Shown piece after piece: positions 17,277 to 26,819 of a stretch of 64,000 nt of DNA. The notes beneath the pieces were generated by a model that worked only from the letters and a program-made list of their open reading frames with translations, ran no database searches and was not told the origin of the DNA. A program made the position numbers and the translations under genes. This DNA comes from JBNKZU01 sp050301795 (GTDB lineage Bacteria; Pseudomonadota; Gammaproteobacteria; Thiohalomonadales; Thiohalomonadaceae), in NCBI GenBank assembly GCA_050301795.1, contig JBNKZU010000034.1:29389-93388 (forward strand), in the 5' to 3' direction. How positions within the stretch are numbered: the first letter of the stretch is position 1; every line of letters begins with the position of its first letter.

Positions 17277-19646
17277 ATGGCTATACCCGTTTTCAGAAAA
17301 GTTGCAATCCTCGGAGCAGGCGTTATGGGCGCACAGATTGCTGCCCACCTCGCCAATGCAGGTATTCTTTCGCTGCTATATGATCTTCCATCAGGAGATA
17401 ACGATCCAAACTCGAAGGTCAAGCAAGCCATTAAAGCGCTTGCAAAACAAAAACCAGAACCGCTGGCGCGTAAAACTTATGCCAGTCGCATTACCCCCTG
17501 CAACTATGATGATGATCTTGAACAACTACTGGAATGTGATCTAATCATTGAGGCGATTGCAGAAAAAATGGAGTGGAAAGAGGATCTCTATCATAAAATT
17601 GCACCATTTGTGAATGAAGCGGCGATCCTTGCATCAAATACCTCAGGCCTATCCATTACCACATTGGCAGGTTCTGTTCCTAAACAGATTCAGAGCCGTT
17701 TTTTAGGTATCCACTTCTTTAACCCACCCCGATATATGCCTTTGGTTGAGTTGATTCCTCATCCTGAGACTGATGATAACGTGATTAATAATGTTGAGAG
17801 TTTCCTGGTTAGTTCCTTAGGAAAAGGTGTTGTTAGGGCAAAAGACACCACTAACTTTATTGCAAACCGTCTTGGGATCTTCTCTATGATGGCTACGCTC
17901 TATCACGCAAAACGATTGGGAATCAACTTTGAAACGGTTGATGAATTAACAGGCACAAAGATCGGTCGTCCTAAAAGTGCGACATTACGTACCGCTGACG
18001 TAGTTGGTCTTGATACGATGCGCCATGTTTTGCAAAACATGATCGATACCCTGCCCGATGATCCTTGGGCTGAACTGTTTGAAGTTCCAAGCTGGTTAGA
18101 CACACTTGTTGAAAATGGCTCTCTCGGTTCAAAAACCAAACAAGGGGTTTATAAAAAAGAGGGCAAAGAGATCTTGGTCTTTGATGAATCAAGCGGCAAC
18201 TACATCAAACGAAAAGTAAATGTCCCAGGCAAGGTGTCGAAGGTATTAAAAGATTTTAAAAACCCTGATAGATTAGCAAAGCTTCGTGAAATAAAGGAGC
18301 CAACGGCTGAATTTATATGGTCAATTCACCGAGACGCTTTTCACTATGCAGCATATCTATTAGAAACCATTGCTGATAGCACTCGTGATGTCGATCAAGC
18401 CATCCGCTGGGGATTTGGCTGGAAACAGGGGCCTTTTGAGATATGGCAACACGCAGGCTGGCAGAAGATCTCAAAATTGATTCAAGAGGATATCGATTCC
18501 GGTAAAACACTCTCAAAAGAGTCGTTACCGGCATGGGTTCACCGTATTGATGCTGTTCACACCGCTGATGGCTCATGGTCTCCATCTGAGGAGCGATATA
18601 TACCACGCTCTGATTTGCCTGTTTACCAGCGCCAGATCTGGCCTGAATTTCTCTATGGTGAGCACACACCGGAACAGCAGATTCTATTTGAAAACGATAG
18701 TGCCAAGTTCTGGGTTATTGAGAATGATATTGGTGTCATCTCTTTTAAAACTAAAATGCACACCATTAATGAAGAGGTTCTTGATAGTTTGAGCCGGGCT
18801 GTTGAGATTGCAGAAAAAGAGCTCACCGGCATGATTGTATGGCACCCTGACGGCCCCTTTAGTGCCGGGGCAGATCTAAAATCATTTATGCCGGTTGCAC
18901 TTAAAAGTATGCTTCCTGGTAATAATGCACTTGATAACCTTCTTGCAAAATTCCAGTCCACCTGCATTCGTATGCGTAAATCAACCACTCCGGTTGTGGC
19001 TGGAGTTCATGGACTGACCCTTGGTGGTGGTTGTGAATTAATGATGCAAACTGACCGTGTTGTTGCTGCGCTTGAGAGCTATATCGGCCTGGTTGAGGTG
19101 GGTGTCGGATTGATCCCTGCTGGTAGCGGTTGTATGGAGTTGGCAAGGCGGGCAACACTTAAGGCTGATGGCGAAGATCAGTTTGAACACCTCAAACGTG
19201 CCTTTGAAACAGTTGCCATGGGTCAGGTCGCAACAAGCGCACAGATGGCTAAAGAGTTTGGATTCCTGCGAGAGTCCGATATCGTAGTAATGAATCAGCA
19301 TGAAGTATTGCATGCCGCCATCGCTCAAATACGGGCGTTAAATGCTGCAGGATATCGCCCACCTGTCGAGATGCCGATACGCGCCGGAGGACGAGAGATG
19401 ATCGCTAACTTTAAGGCAGTGATGACCAATATGCATGCAGGAGCGTTTATCTCCGATCATGACATGAAGATTGGTAATTACGTTGCTGATGCGCTGTGTG
19501 GTGGCCCAGTCGATGCCGACACAGATCTAACCGAAGATTGGTATCTGCAATATGAACGTAAAGGTTTCCGTTCACTGCTTAAAAGCACAAAAACTCACGC
19601 TCGGGTTAAGCACATGCTTGATACCGGCAAGCCACTACGGAATTAG
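17277..19646 (+). CDS. FadN-type 3-hydroxyacyl-CoA dehydrogenase/enoyl-CoA hydratase
   Basis: 789 aa from the ATG at 17277, which has AGGAG 10 nt upstream overlapping the fadE stop; the frame is open further upstream only inside fadE. Domain order is dehydrogenase first (NAD loop ILGAGVMGAQIAAHLANAG at residues 9-27, SNTSGLSI near 125, HFFNPPRYMPLVEL near 150), then the dehydrogenase C-domains, then a crotonase/hydratase domain (FSAGADLKSF near 530, GLTLGGGCELMMQ near 580). This is the reverse of E. coli FadB and matches Bacillus FadN in order and length. It performs hydration and NAD-linked oxidation of enoyl-CoA, in partnership with the thiolase encoded next. Confidence 0.94.
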   Translation: MAIPVFRKVAILGAGVMGAQIAAHLANAGILSLLYDLPSGDNDPNSKVKQAIKALAKQKPEPLARKTYASRITPCNYDDDLEQLLECDLIIEAIAEKMEWKEDLYHKIAPFVNEAAILASNTSGLSITTLAGSVPKQIQSRFLGIHFFNPPRYMPLVELIPHPETDDNVINNVESFLVSSLGKGVVRAKDTTNFIANRLGIFSMMATLYHAKRLGINFETVDELTGTKIGRPKSATLRTADVVGLDTMRHVLQNMIDTLPDDPWAELFEVPSWLDTLVENGSLGSKTKQGVYKKEGKEILVFDESSGNYIKRKVNVPGKVSKVLKDFKNPDRLAKLREIKEPTAEFIWSIHRDAFHYAAYLLETIADSTRDVDQAIRWGFGWKQGPFEIWQHAGWQKISKLIQEDIDSGKTLSKESLPAWVHRIDAVHTADGSWSPSEERYIPRSDLPVYQRQIWPEFLYGEHTPEQQILFENDSAKFWVIENDIGVISFKTKMHTINEEVLDSLSRAVEIAEKELTGMIVWHPDGPFSAGADLKSFMPVALKSMLPGNNALDNLLAKFQSTCIRMRKSTTPVVAGVHGLTLGGGCELMMQTDRVVAALESYIGLVEVGVGLIPAGSGCMELARRATLKADGEDQFEHLKRAFETVAMGQVATSAQMAKEFGFLRESDIVVMNQHEVLHAAIAQIRALNAAGYRPPVEMPIRAGGREMIANFKAVMTNMHAGAFISDHDMKIGNYVADALCGGPVDADTDLTEDWYLQYERKGFRSLLKSTKTHARVKHMLDTGKPLRN

Positions 19647-19656
19647 GAGATAAACA

Positions 19657-20841
19657 ATGTCAGAACAGGTTTATATTGTTGCCGCAAAACGTACTCCCGT
19701 TGGAAAGGCTCCTCGCGGCGTTTTCCGTCAAACCCGTCCCGATGACCTGCTGGTTCATGCCATCAAAGGGGTTATTACCGACTGTGGTGGACTTGAAGGT
19801 CAACAGGTTGATGATGTCATTATTGGCTGCGCAATGCCGGAGGCGGAACAGGGGCTTAATATTGCCCGTATTGCGGCGCTAATGTCGGGACTACCCGACT
19901 CGGTTCCGGGTGTTACCGTCAACAGGTTTTGTGCCTCTGGAATTCAAAGTATCGCAATGGCTGCTGACCGCATCCGTCTCGGTGAGGCCGATATTATGAT
20001 TGCAGGCGGTACAGAAAGTATGAGCATGGTGCCCATGATGGGTAACAAGATCGCCATGAATCCAGCAATCTTTGAGGATGATAATCTCGCAATCGCCTAT
20101 GGCATGGGTGTCACTGCTGAGAAGGTTGCCGAGCGCTGGAAGATTAGCCGTGAAGATCAGGACGCCTTTGCCTATCAGAGTCATCAACGCGCATTGGCAG
20201 CGGCTGAGGCCGGCTATTTTAATACCGAGATTCTTCCATATCAGGTTACACACCATCTACCGCAATCTGATGGAACGATTCAACTGACTCAGAAATTGAT
20301 TTCGGCTGACGAAGGACCAAGAGCCGATACCGCATTGGATAAACTTGCCAAACTAAGGCCAGTGTTTGCTGATAATGGCTCTGTCACCGCTGGAAACAGC
20401 TCACAGATGAGTGACGGTGCCGGCGCTGTTGTTTTGATGAGCGAACGTAAGATGAATGCGCTGGGACTTGAACCTCTGGCACGATTTGTCGGTTTTGCCG
20501 TGGCTGGGGTTCCACCTGAGATTATGGGCATCGGTCCGAAAGAGGCGATCCCAAAACTGGAGAGACAAACCGGGATTTCTTTGAATGAGGTTGATTGGAT
20601 CGAATTAAATGAAGCATTTGCGGCTCAATCACTCGCGGTCATTCGTGAACTGGATATGGATCCTGAAAAGGTAAACCCATTAGGCGGGGCGATTGCCTTG
20701 GGACATCCATTAGGCGCTACTGGTGCACTACGAACGGCAACCGTCGTTCATGGCCTGCAAAGAACAGGAGGCCGTTACGGAATGGTCACCATGTGTATCG
20801 GCACTGGCATGGGCGCTGCTGGTCTGTTTGAGCGTTGCTAG
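19657..20841 (+). CDS. fadA: 3-ketoacyl-CoA thiolase
   Basis: 394 aa, a standard thiolase length. It cleaves 3-ketoacyl-CoA with CoA to acetyl-CoA and a shortened acyl-CoA. The acyl-accepting Cys92 is in VNRFCASGIQS, the catalytic His is in GGAIALGHPLGATGALR near residue 350, and the second Cys is in MCIGTGMGAAG near residue 382. It starts 10 bp after the FadN-type gene with AGGAG at its end, consistent with a co-expressed trifunctional-like pair. Confidence 0.95.
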   Translation: MSEQVYIVAAKRTPVGKAPRGVFRQTRPDDLLVHAIKGVITDCGGLEGQQVDDVIIGCAMPEAEQGLNIARIAALMSGLPDSVPGVTVNRFCASGIQSIAMAADRIRLGEADIMIAGGTESMSMVPMMGNKIAMNPAIFEDDNLAIAYGMGVTAEKVAERWKISREDQDAFAYQSHQRALAAAEAGYFNTEILPYQVTHHLPQSDGTIQLTQKLISADEGPRADTALDKLAKLRPVFADNGSVTAGNSSQMSDGAGAVVLMSERKMNALGLEPLARFVGFAVAGVPPEIMGIGPKEAIPKLERQTGISLNEVDWIELNEAFAAQSLAVIRELDMDPEKVNPLGGAIALGHPLGATGALRTATVVHGLQRTGGRYGMVTMCIGTGMGAAGLFERC

Positions 20842-20851
20842 GAGAATCAGT

Positions 20852-21379
20852 TTGCGTAAAGAGATCCACTCAAGAGAGATAAAAACCCAGGTCTGGCTAC
20901 TTGATAACGGCAACTGGGAGATTGAATCCAATCTTGTTGATACCAAAGGTTATGATACGAAAGTCGGACTTGGAAAAGATCTTCCAGCCGGTGATCCACT
21001 GCATCAGATGAAGATTGTCATTGAAGCCTCTGCCGTTGGTGAAATATGCGACATCACGATCCAGATGCCGGATACCCCCTTTCAATACTGCCCGGAAGTG
21101 ATTCGCAATTTTGATCAACTTAAAGGGGAGTTTATGAGTAAAGGGTGGAATCAGTTGCTCAATGAACGATTTTCAAAGGCGCAGGGCTGCCGACATTTGA
21201 TCGATATGCTCCGCAATGCCGCAACTGTGCTGTTTCAGGCGATGGCCTATAGCCGTAACCTGACACCGGATGATATGTCCTATTGGGTCAATACCTGTCA
21301 TGCCATGCGAGAAGATGGGGAAGTTGCCTTGTTTCTACAAAAGCAGTTTGTAGATGTCACTGGAACCGGATCAGCATGA
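20852..21379 (+). CDS. DUF2889-like protein in the fad operon
   Basis: 175 aa from a TTG start at 20852, chosen because AGGAG (20840-20844) overlapping the fadA stop is 7 nt upstream; the frame is open further upstream but that part overlaps fadA. The opening R-EIHSREIKTQVWLLDNG-WEIES segment, then VDTKGYD, PLHQMKIVI, and C-terminal GWNQLLNERF-KAQGCRHLIDML resemble the DUF2889 family as I remember it. Function is unknown. Its place between fadA and two further acyl-handling genes with start/stop overlap points to a role in acyl-CoA or lipid metabolism. Confidence 0.7.
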   Translation: MRKEIHSREIKTQVWLLDNGNWEIESNLVDTKGYDTKVGLGKDLPAGDPLHQMKIVIEASAVGEICDITIQMPDTPFQYCPEVIRNFDQLKGEFMSKGWNQLLNERFSKAQGCRHLIDMLRNAATVLFQAMAYSRNLTPDDMSYWVNTCHAMREDGEVALFLQKQFVDVTGTGSA

Positions 21380-21873
21380 TGTCTAAACCCGATGCCAAGA
21401 TCACGGCTCCAGAACAGCAGTTGGTCAAGATGTGGCACAAATATGGTGGCTCTACTCTTGGCCGGTTTCTATTTAATCTCATTTTCGGCTTTATGGTTCC
21501 CTACTCTGGAACAATCCGCCCTCAGATTAGTGAAATAAAACCAGGATTTGCACGCGTTGTACTCAAAGACCGGCGCATTGTAAGAAACCATTTGCGTTCG
21601 ATTCATGCCATCGCACTGGCTAATCTGGGTGAGATTGCCAGCGGCCTGGCGATGATCGCAGCACTGCCACAAAACACTCGTGCGATTGTCACTCATATCG
21701 ATATCGAATACACCAAAAAAGCCAGAGGCACATTAACAGCGACTGGCTCCGCTAGTCCGCCTCAAACTGTGACAGAGCCAACAACGCAGGTCGCCACGGC
21801 AAGCATTGTTGATCGTCAAGGGGACATCGTTGCAACACTTAACGTACATTGGTTACTGGGGCCTCGCGAATGA
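21376..21873 (+). CDS. DUF4442-like hotdog-fold protein (putative acyl-CoA thioesterase)
   Basis: 165 aa from the ATG at 21376, which overlaps the previous stop (ATGATG across TGA). The body has PYSGTIRPQISEIKPGFARVVLKD (split here), NHLRSIHAIALANLGEIASGLAM, and TKKARGTLTATG, the layout of DUF4442/PaaI-type hotdog thioesterases in which the conserved N-x-x-x-S-x-H-A-x-A block forms the active-site helix. It probably hydrolyses acyl-CoA, releasing CoA when beta-oxidation stalls. The 3' end overlaps the next gene by 4 bp. Confidence 0.75.
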   Translation: MMSKPDAKITAPEQQLVKMWHKYGGSTLGRFLFNLIFGFMVPYSGTIRPQISEIKPGFARVVLKDRRIVRNHLRSIHAIALANLGEIASGLAMIAALPQNTRAIVTHIDIEYTKKARGTLTATGSASPPQTVTEPTTQVATASIVDRQGDIVATLNVHWLLGPRE

Positions 21874-22871
21874 ATAACACAACCGTTTCTACACCACTGA
21901 CAGAACACACCGGTATCCGTGTTCCTCTCATCTGTGGCCCGATGTATCCCTGCTCTAACCCTGAGCTGGTCGCCGCTGCATCTGATGCTGGCGGTATTGG
22001 TATCATTCAACCTGTATCTCTAACCTTTGTGCATGGATACGATTTTCGTGAAGGCATTAAAAAGATTCGCTCTTTGACGGATAAACCCGTCGGCATGAAT
22101 GCACTTATCGAGAAATCCTCACAAAAATATCATGATCGTATGGATCAATGGATTTCGATTGCCCTGGAAGAGGGGGTTCGCTTCTTTGTGACCTCATTAG
22201 GCAATCCGCGCTGGGTTGTTGACAAGGTCAAAGCCTATGGCGGTGTTGTTTACCACGATGCGACTGAACGCAAATGGGCACTTAAAGCGATCGATGGCGG
22301 TGTTGACGGACTGATCGCCGTTAATAATCGTGCAGGTGGCCATGCCGGTGCTAAATCGCCTCAGCAACTTCTTGACGAGTTGGGCGATCTCGGTGTGCCG
22401 GTTGTCTGTGCTGGTGGTATCGGTTCTGAGCAGCAGTTTGCAGCGGCGATTGATAGCGGCTATGCCGGTTGCCAATTAGGTACTCGCTTTATTGCCACAA
22501 CCGAATGTAATGTTGCATTGCCCTACAAGCAGGCCATTATTGATGCTAACGAATCTGATATTGTGTTAAGCGAAAGGATTACAGGTGTTCCTGTGTCAAT
22601 CATAAAAACACCATATATCGACAAAGTAGGAATTAAGCCGGGGCCAATTGCGCGCTGGTTACTCAAGAGCAAAAGAACTCGACATTGGATGAGAATGTTT
22701 TATACGACACGCTCTGTTTTTCAGCTAAAGAAATCATCTCAGGACATAAGCGGCAAACTGGATTTCTGGATGGCAGGAAAGAGTGTCTCAGGAATTGAGG
22801 CGATAGAACCAGTGGCTACAATCATTCATCGCTATGAAAAAGCACTAAATGCTAATAATATAAATCAATAA
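21870..22871 (+). CDS. Nitronate monooxygenase/2-nitropropane dioxygenase-like flavoprotein
   Basis: 333 aa from the ATG at 21870 overlapping the previous stop (ATGA). The TIM-barrel FMN enzyme signature is present: PLICGPMYPCSNPELVAAAS at the N-terminus, AVNNRAGGHAGAKSPQQLL near residue 155 with the catalytic-type His, and VVCAGGIGSEQQFAAAIDSG with GCQLGTRF near residue 195-210. The family includes nitronate monooxygenases and FabK-type enoyl-ACP reductases. In a fad operon it may oxidise or reduce an unusual acyl intermediate rather than a nitronate. Substrate is unknown. Confidence 0.82.
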   Translation: MNNTTVSTPLTEHTGIRVPLICGPMYPCSNPELVAAASDAGGIGIIQPVSLTFVHGYDFREGIKKIRSLTDKPVGMNALIEKSSQKYHDRMDQWISIALEEGVRFFVTSLGNPRWVVDKVKAYGGVVYHDATERKWALKAIDGGVDGLIAVNNRAGGHAGAKSPQQLLDELGDLGVPVVCAGGIGSEQQFAAAIDSGYAGCQLGTRFIATTECNVALPYKQAIIDANESDIVLSERITGVPVSIIKTPYIDKVGIKPGPIARWLLKSKRTRHWMRMFYTTRSVFQLKKSSQDISGKLDFWMAGKSVSGIEAIEPVATIIHRYEKALNANNINQ

Positions 22872-22896
22872 CCATATAGCTATAAGGGGGGGGAAG

Positions 22897-24570
22897 ATGG
22901 AAAAGATATGGCTGAAAAGGTATCCATCCTATGTACGCAAAGAGATTGATATTAATGAATATCGATCATTAGTTGATCTTTTTAACCGTTCAATTGACGA
23001 GTTTCGCGAGAAACCCGCTTACTTAAATCTGGGCAAAACACTTAGTTATGATGATACCGACCATCTAACCGCTCAATTCGCAGCCTATCTCACCCATGAA
23101 CTCGGAATGAAAAAAGGTGATCGCATCGCGATTATGATGCCTAACCTTCTCCAATACCCAATTGCGTTGTTTGGGGCATTACGTGCTGGACTGACGGTCG
23201 TGAACACCAATCCGTTATATACCGCCAGGGAGCTGAAGCACCAGCTTGTTGATTCCGGCGCAACAACCATTGTACTCCTCGACAATTTCGCAAATACCCT
23301 TGAAAAGGTCATTGAAGAGACACCCATTAAGAATGTTGTTCTGACATCTATTGGCGATCTTGTCGGTTTCCCAAAATCGGTGATTGTTAATTTTGTGGTG
23401 AAACATATCAAAAAGATGGTTCCTGATTATAATCTGCCCAATGCGGTGTGGTTTAATTCTGCCCTCTCACAAGGCAAAAATTATGACCACCATGATGCCG
23501 ACGTGACCAATGATGATATTGCCTTTTTGCAATACACAGGCGGCACGACCGGGGTTGCAAAGGGTGCGGTGTTAACCCATGGGAATATGGTCGCTAACCT
23601 GCTTCAGGCACACACTTGGGTTGCCGCTGAGCTCATTCCTGGAGAAGAGACAGTGGTAACAGCGCTTCCGCTCTATCATATATTCGCGTTAACAGCGAAT
23701 GCACTGTTTGCAATGAAGCTAGGAGCCAAGAACCTACTCATCACTAATCCGCGAGATCTACCGGCATTTATTAAAGAGCTCTCTAAAGCGCCTTTCTCCT
23801 ACATTACCGGCGTGAACACACTCTTTAACGCATTACTCAACGCACCAGGTATTGAAAAGGTGGATTTCTCAGCCCTGAAGTTATCACTTGGTGGAGGAAT
23901 GGCTGTGCAGCGCCCTGTCGCTGAGGCGTGGCAAAAACTCACTAACTCTACACTGTTAGAAGCCTACGGATTGACTGAGACTGCACCTGCGGCTGTCATT
24001 AATCCATTGGATATTGAAGGTTATAACGGGTTTATCGGGCTTCCAATCTCGTCAACCGAGATCAGTATTCGCGATGAGGATAATCAGGAGGTTCCTCTTG
24101 GCGAGAGAGGCGAGATTTGTATCCGTGGTCCACAAGTGATGCGGGAGTACTGGCAACGCCCTGATGAAACTGCAAAAGCTATTGATGAAAACGGATGGTT
24201 CCACTCGGGTGATATTGCAATCATGAACGAAGAGGGTTTTGTCGCCATCGTCGATAGACTTAAAGATATGATTCTTGTCTCAGGGTTTAATGTCTACCCT
24301 AACGAAGTGGAAGAGGTGATCGCTGAGCATCCGAAGGTAATGGAAGTTGGCGTGATCGGCATCCCGCACGAAAAATCGAATGAAACCATTTGTGCTGTGA
24401 TTGTTAAAAAAGATCAGAGTTTGACCGAGGATGAGCTAAACGAGCATATTAAAGATAAGTTGACCGCATACAAACGCCCTAAACAGTATGTGTTTGTCGA
24501 TGAGCTACCCAAAACCAATGTGGGTAAAATACTGCGCCGTGAACTCAGGGAAACCTATAGTAAAGGTTAA
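22897..24570 (+). CDS. fadD: Long-chain fatty-acid-CoA ligase
   Basis: 557 aa, close to E. coli FadD (561). It activates fatty acids with ATP and CoA, via acyl-AMP. AMP-binding motifs are YTGGTTGVAKGAVLTH near residue 213, EAYGLTETAPAAV near residue 357, and the hinge region WFHSGDIA to LKDMILVSGFNVYPNE near 440-470, with the C-terminal Lys in TNVGKILRRELRE. It is the last gene of the operon. Its ribosome site is a run of eight G (22886-22893) only 3 nt before the ATG. Confidence 0.96.
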   Translation: MEKIWLKRYPSYVRKEIDINEYRSLVDLFNRSIDEFREKPAYLNLGKTLSYDDTDHLTAQFAAYLTHELGMKKGDRIAIMMPNLLQYPIALFGALRAGLTVVNTNPLYTARELKHQLVDSGATTIVLLDNFANTLEKVIEETPIKNVVLTSIGDLVGFPKSVIVNFVVKHIKKMVPDYNLPNAVWFNSALSQGKNYDHHDADVTNDDIAFLQYTGGTTGVAKGAVLTHGNMVANLLQAHTWVAAELIPGEETVVTALPLYHIFALTANALFAMKLGAKNLLITNPRDLPAFIKELSKAPFSYITGVNTLFNALLNAPGIEKVDFSALKLSLGGGMAVQRPVAEAWQKLTNSTLLEAYGLTETAPAAVINPLDIEGYNGFIGLPISSTEISIRDEDNQEVPLGERGEICIRGPQVMREYWQRPDETAKAIDENGWFHSGDIAIMNEEGFVAIVDRLKDMILVSGFNVYPNEVEEVIAEHPKVMEVGVIGIPHEKSNETICAVIVKKDQSLTEDELNEHIKDKLTAYKRPKQYVFVDELPKTNVGKILRRELRETYSKG

Positions 24571-24578
24571 ACGGAGGG

Positions 24579-25265
24579 CTATTCTCTGTACTGCACATCA
24601 ACCGCATCACAAAGGTAGTGCATGAATGGATCGGAATCTTCGAAGCTCTTTTTCACAAATTGGATAAAATCGCTCTGCGTAATCATTGAAGGGGAGAACG
24701 ATTTCATTGCGATAAAATCCTTTCGCTTAAGATCTTCGATCAGCTCATGATCTGAAGGATATCCGCGTGGTGGTCGCTTTAGGCTCTCGCCTACAAGTTG
24801 ATAACTGGTGTTAAATGGCTTGTAGTTTTTTGCATCCTTCCATGCGCTAGGGTTATCCATTATAAAGTTACGAATCATCGCCAGACTTTTGGCATCTGGT
24901 CGCCATAACCCGACCCCAATAAAACACTCATCCGGCTCAATATGCAGGTAAAAACCGGGGGCATGGACATCTTTTCCCAACTCATGTCGAAATTGAATAC
25001 CAATATTGGTTTTATATGGGGTTTTATCATTTGAAAAACGGGTATCCCTATAAACACGCATTAGCGAACCGCCAACCTTTTTTGCGATTGCGTTGAAGTG
25101 CGGTGATATCTGTTTTAACTCTGAACCCATCGACTCAATAAACGCCAGTGCAGGCGCTCTGACCATGGCTTCGTAATCATCCTTATGCTCATTAAACCAG
25201 TCACGGTTGTTATTCTTTTTAAGGGTTTTCAGGAAGTTAATCGTACCTGTAGGAAATTGTGACAT
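24579..25265 (-). CDS. DUF2461 (TIGR02453) family protein
   Basis: 228 aa. The N-terminal FLKTLKKNNNRDWFNEHKDDYE, then MRVYRDTRFSNDKTPYKTNIG near residue 75 and FYLHIEPDECFIGVGLWRPD near residue 105, are diagnostic of the DUF2461 family, whose function is unknown. It converges with fadD with only 8 bp between the stops and no obvious terminator. It is followed 11 bp later on the transcript side by its upstream neighbour dsbB, so dsbB and this gene are probably co-transcribed. Confidence 0.85.
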   Translation of the reverse strand: MSQFPTGTINFLKTLKKNNNRDWFNEHKDDYEAMVRAPALAFIESMGSELKQISPHFNAIAKKVGGSLMRVYRDTRFSNDKTPYKTNIGIQFRHELGKDVHAPGFYLHIEPDECFIGVGLWRPDAKSLAMIRNFIMDNPSAWKDAKNYKPFNTSYQLVGESLKRPPRGYPSDHELIEDLKRKDFIAMKSFSPSMITQSDFIQFVKKSFEDSDPFMHYLCDAVDVQYRE

Positions 25266-25276
25266 AGCTCTACCCT

Positions 25277-25816
25277 CTACTTAAAAAGTCTGAACTCTGA
25301 TTGTAACGGCTTCGGATGCGATAACAGTGATAATACAAACATCATTAGTGAAATGAGCGCCATTAATGGGGCGTAGACGATTAGCGCCTCAGCCATTGTA
25401 ACTCCAAATAATAGTTCAGGTGTGTACCCGCATGACTCCCATACTTCGAATAACGTCGGGAACCAAACATCAAGCGCAAACCATGAAGGTAGTCCTGAAC
25501 TCATACCGCAAGCGGCGAAGATCGTTCCACGCTCGGTTCCAAAGAGGATCCAGGCACGCTCACTCAACCAGACAAATATCCCAAGACAAAGAAGATGTCC
25601 AAGACGCTGAACAACGATATGCCTTAACACCAATACCGATAACGCAACAACAACCGATGCCAGAACCAGAATTCGTGCATGGATACACAACACACAGGGG
25701 CCAAACTCAAGACCATATTGATAATAGATTGCGACACCGAGCATGAGCAAACCGACTGAGGCCACTATCACCCAGTATCCTATTGAAACAGATAGTGCTT
25801 TTAGTCGCGCTAGCAT
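25277..25816 (-). CDS. dsbB: Disulfide bond formation protein B
   Basis: 179 aa with four hydrophobic segments. The inner-membrane quinone reductase DsbB reoxidises DsbA. The first periplasmic loop has Cys41 and Cys44 (CVLC), and the second has Cys103 and Cys129, the same four-cysteine layout as E. coli DsbB (41, 44, 104, 130). It lies between yaaA and the DUF2461 gene on the minus strand, spaced 15 and 11 bp, so a three-gene transcript is likely. No dsbA is in the window, but a dsbD homologue lies at 35845. Confidence 0.93.
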   Translation of the reverse strand: MLARLKALSVSIGYWVIVASVGLLMLGVAIYYQYGLEFGPCVLCIHARILVLASVVVALSVLVLRHIVVQRLGHLLCLGIFVWLSERAWILFGTERGTIFAACGMSSGLPSWFALDVWFPTLFEVWESCGYTPELLFGVTMAEALIVYAPLMALISLMMFVLSLLSHPKPLQSEFRLFK

Positions 25817-25831
25817 TAATAACTCCTGTTG

Positions 25832-26605
25832 TTATGTATGGTTACGAGTAAAGACAATACGATTATCACTACTCTGTTCTGGATTAAATTGATAGCCATC
25901 AACTGAAAATAGCTTTAGCGATTCTGGCTCGGCTAACTTGTTTTGAATAATAAAACGACACAGCTTTCCGCGCGCCTTTTTTGCATAGACACCGATGACC
26001 TTGTACTGACCACCCTTCCAGTCTTTAAACTCAGGAGTAATTATTTCTCCATCCAACAGATCCGCATGAACGGCCTTAAAGTACTCATTTGAAGCCAAAT
26101 TGACGAGATATCTGGTGTTGATTGCTCTCATCTGCTTATTGAGCGCCTCGGTAATTTTTGCACCCCAGAACTCATATAGGTTTTTTCCGTAATCCGTATC
26201 GATCTTTCGTCCCATCTCTAAACGATAGGGCTGCATCAGATCTAAAGGTCTGAGCACTCCGTACAATCCCGATAGCACTCGCATGTTCGATTGTGCAAAT
26301 TCAAGCTGTTGCTCATTAAGCGTTGCCGCATCCAAACCACTATAGACCTCGCCTTTAAATGCGAATAGCGCTTGCCGTGAGTTTTCCAGTGTAAATGGAG
26401 TCCGCCACTGACCAAACCTTTCATGATTGAGTTGTGCAATCTTCATGCTCACATTCATTAGCTCTGCGATATCCAAGGCGGATAGACGGCGTGCACGCTC
26501 TACCAAAATCCTCGACTGATCGAGTAGTTCAGGAGTGGTGTGGTTCGTCGTTGTTAAAGGTGTTTGATAATCAAGTGTTTTTGCTGGAGAAATGATAGTC
26601 AGCAT
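25832..26605 (-). CDS. yaaA: Peroxide stress protein YaaA
   Basis: 257 aa, matching E. coli YaaA (258). It begins MLTIISPAKTLDYQTP and contains FKGEVYSGLDAATL near residue 80, LSGLYGVLRPLDLMQPYRLEMG near residue 110, and the C-terminal KKARGKLCRFIIQ. YaaA lowers free iron during hydrogen peroxide stress and binds DNA through a helix-hairpin-helix-like region. It is the first gene of the minus-strand run towards dsbB. Confidence 0.95.
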   Translation of the reverse strand: MLTIISPAKTLDYQTPLTTTNHTTPELLDQSRILVERARRLSALDIAELMNVSMKIAQLNHERFGQWRTPFTLENSRQALFAFKGEVYSGLDAATLNEQQLEFAQSNMRVLSGLYGVLRPLDLMQPYRLEMGRKIDTDYGKNLYEFWGAKITEALNKQMRAINTRYLVNLASNEYFKAVHADLLDGEIITPEFKDWKGGQYKVIGVYAKKARGKLCRFIIQNKLAEPESLKLFSVDGYQFNPEQSSDNRIVFTRNHT

Positions 26606-26819
26606 AGGATTGAGTGGGCTTCTCTCTGGTTTTAGGGATAGAGTCTACAGAATAGAAAAAATAGCGTAACTTATCTATGGCTATACGGCTTTTTTCCAAC
26701 TGACTTTTACCTACTGACGAAAATGTGAACTGAATAACAAAAAGTTAATACACGCATAATTTATAGTGTTATAATTTGCCGTGGTACGAGATGGACTTGG
26801 ACTCTTTTAGGTTAACTAA

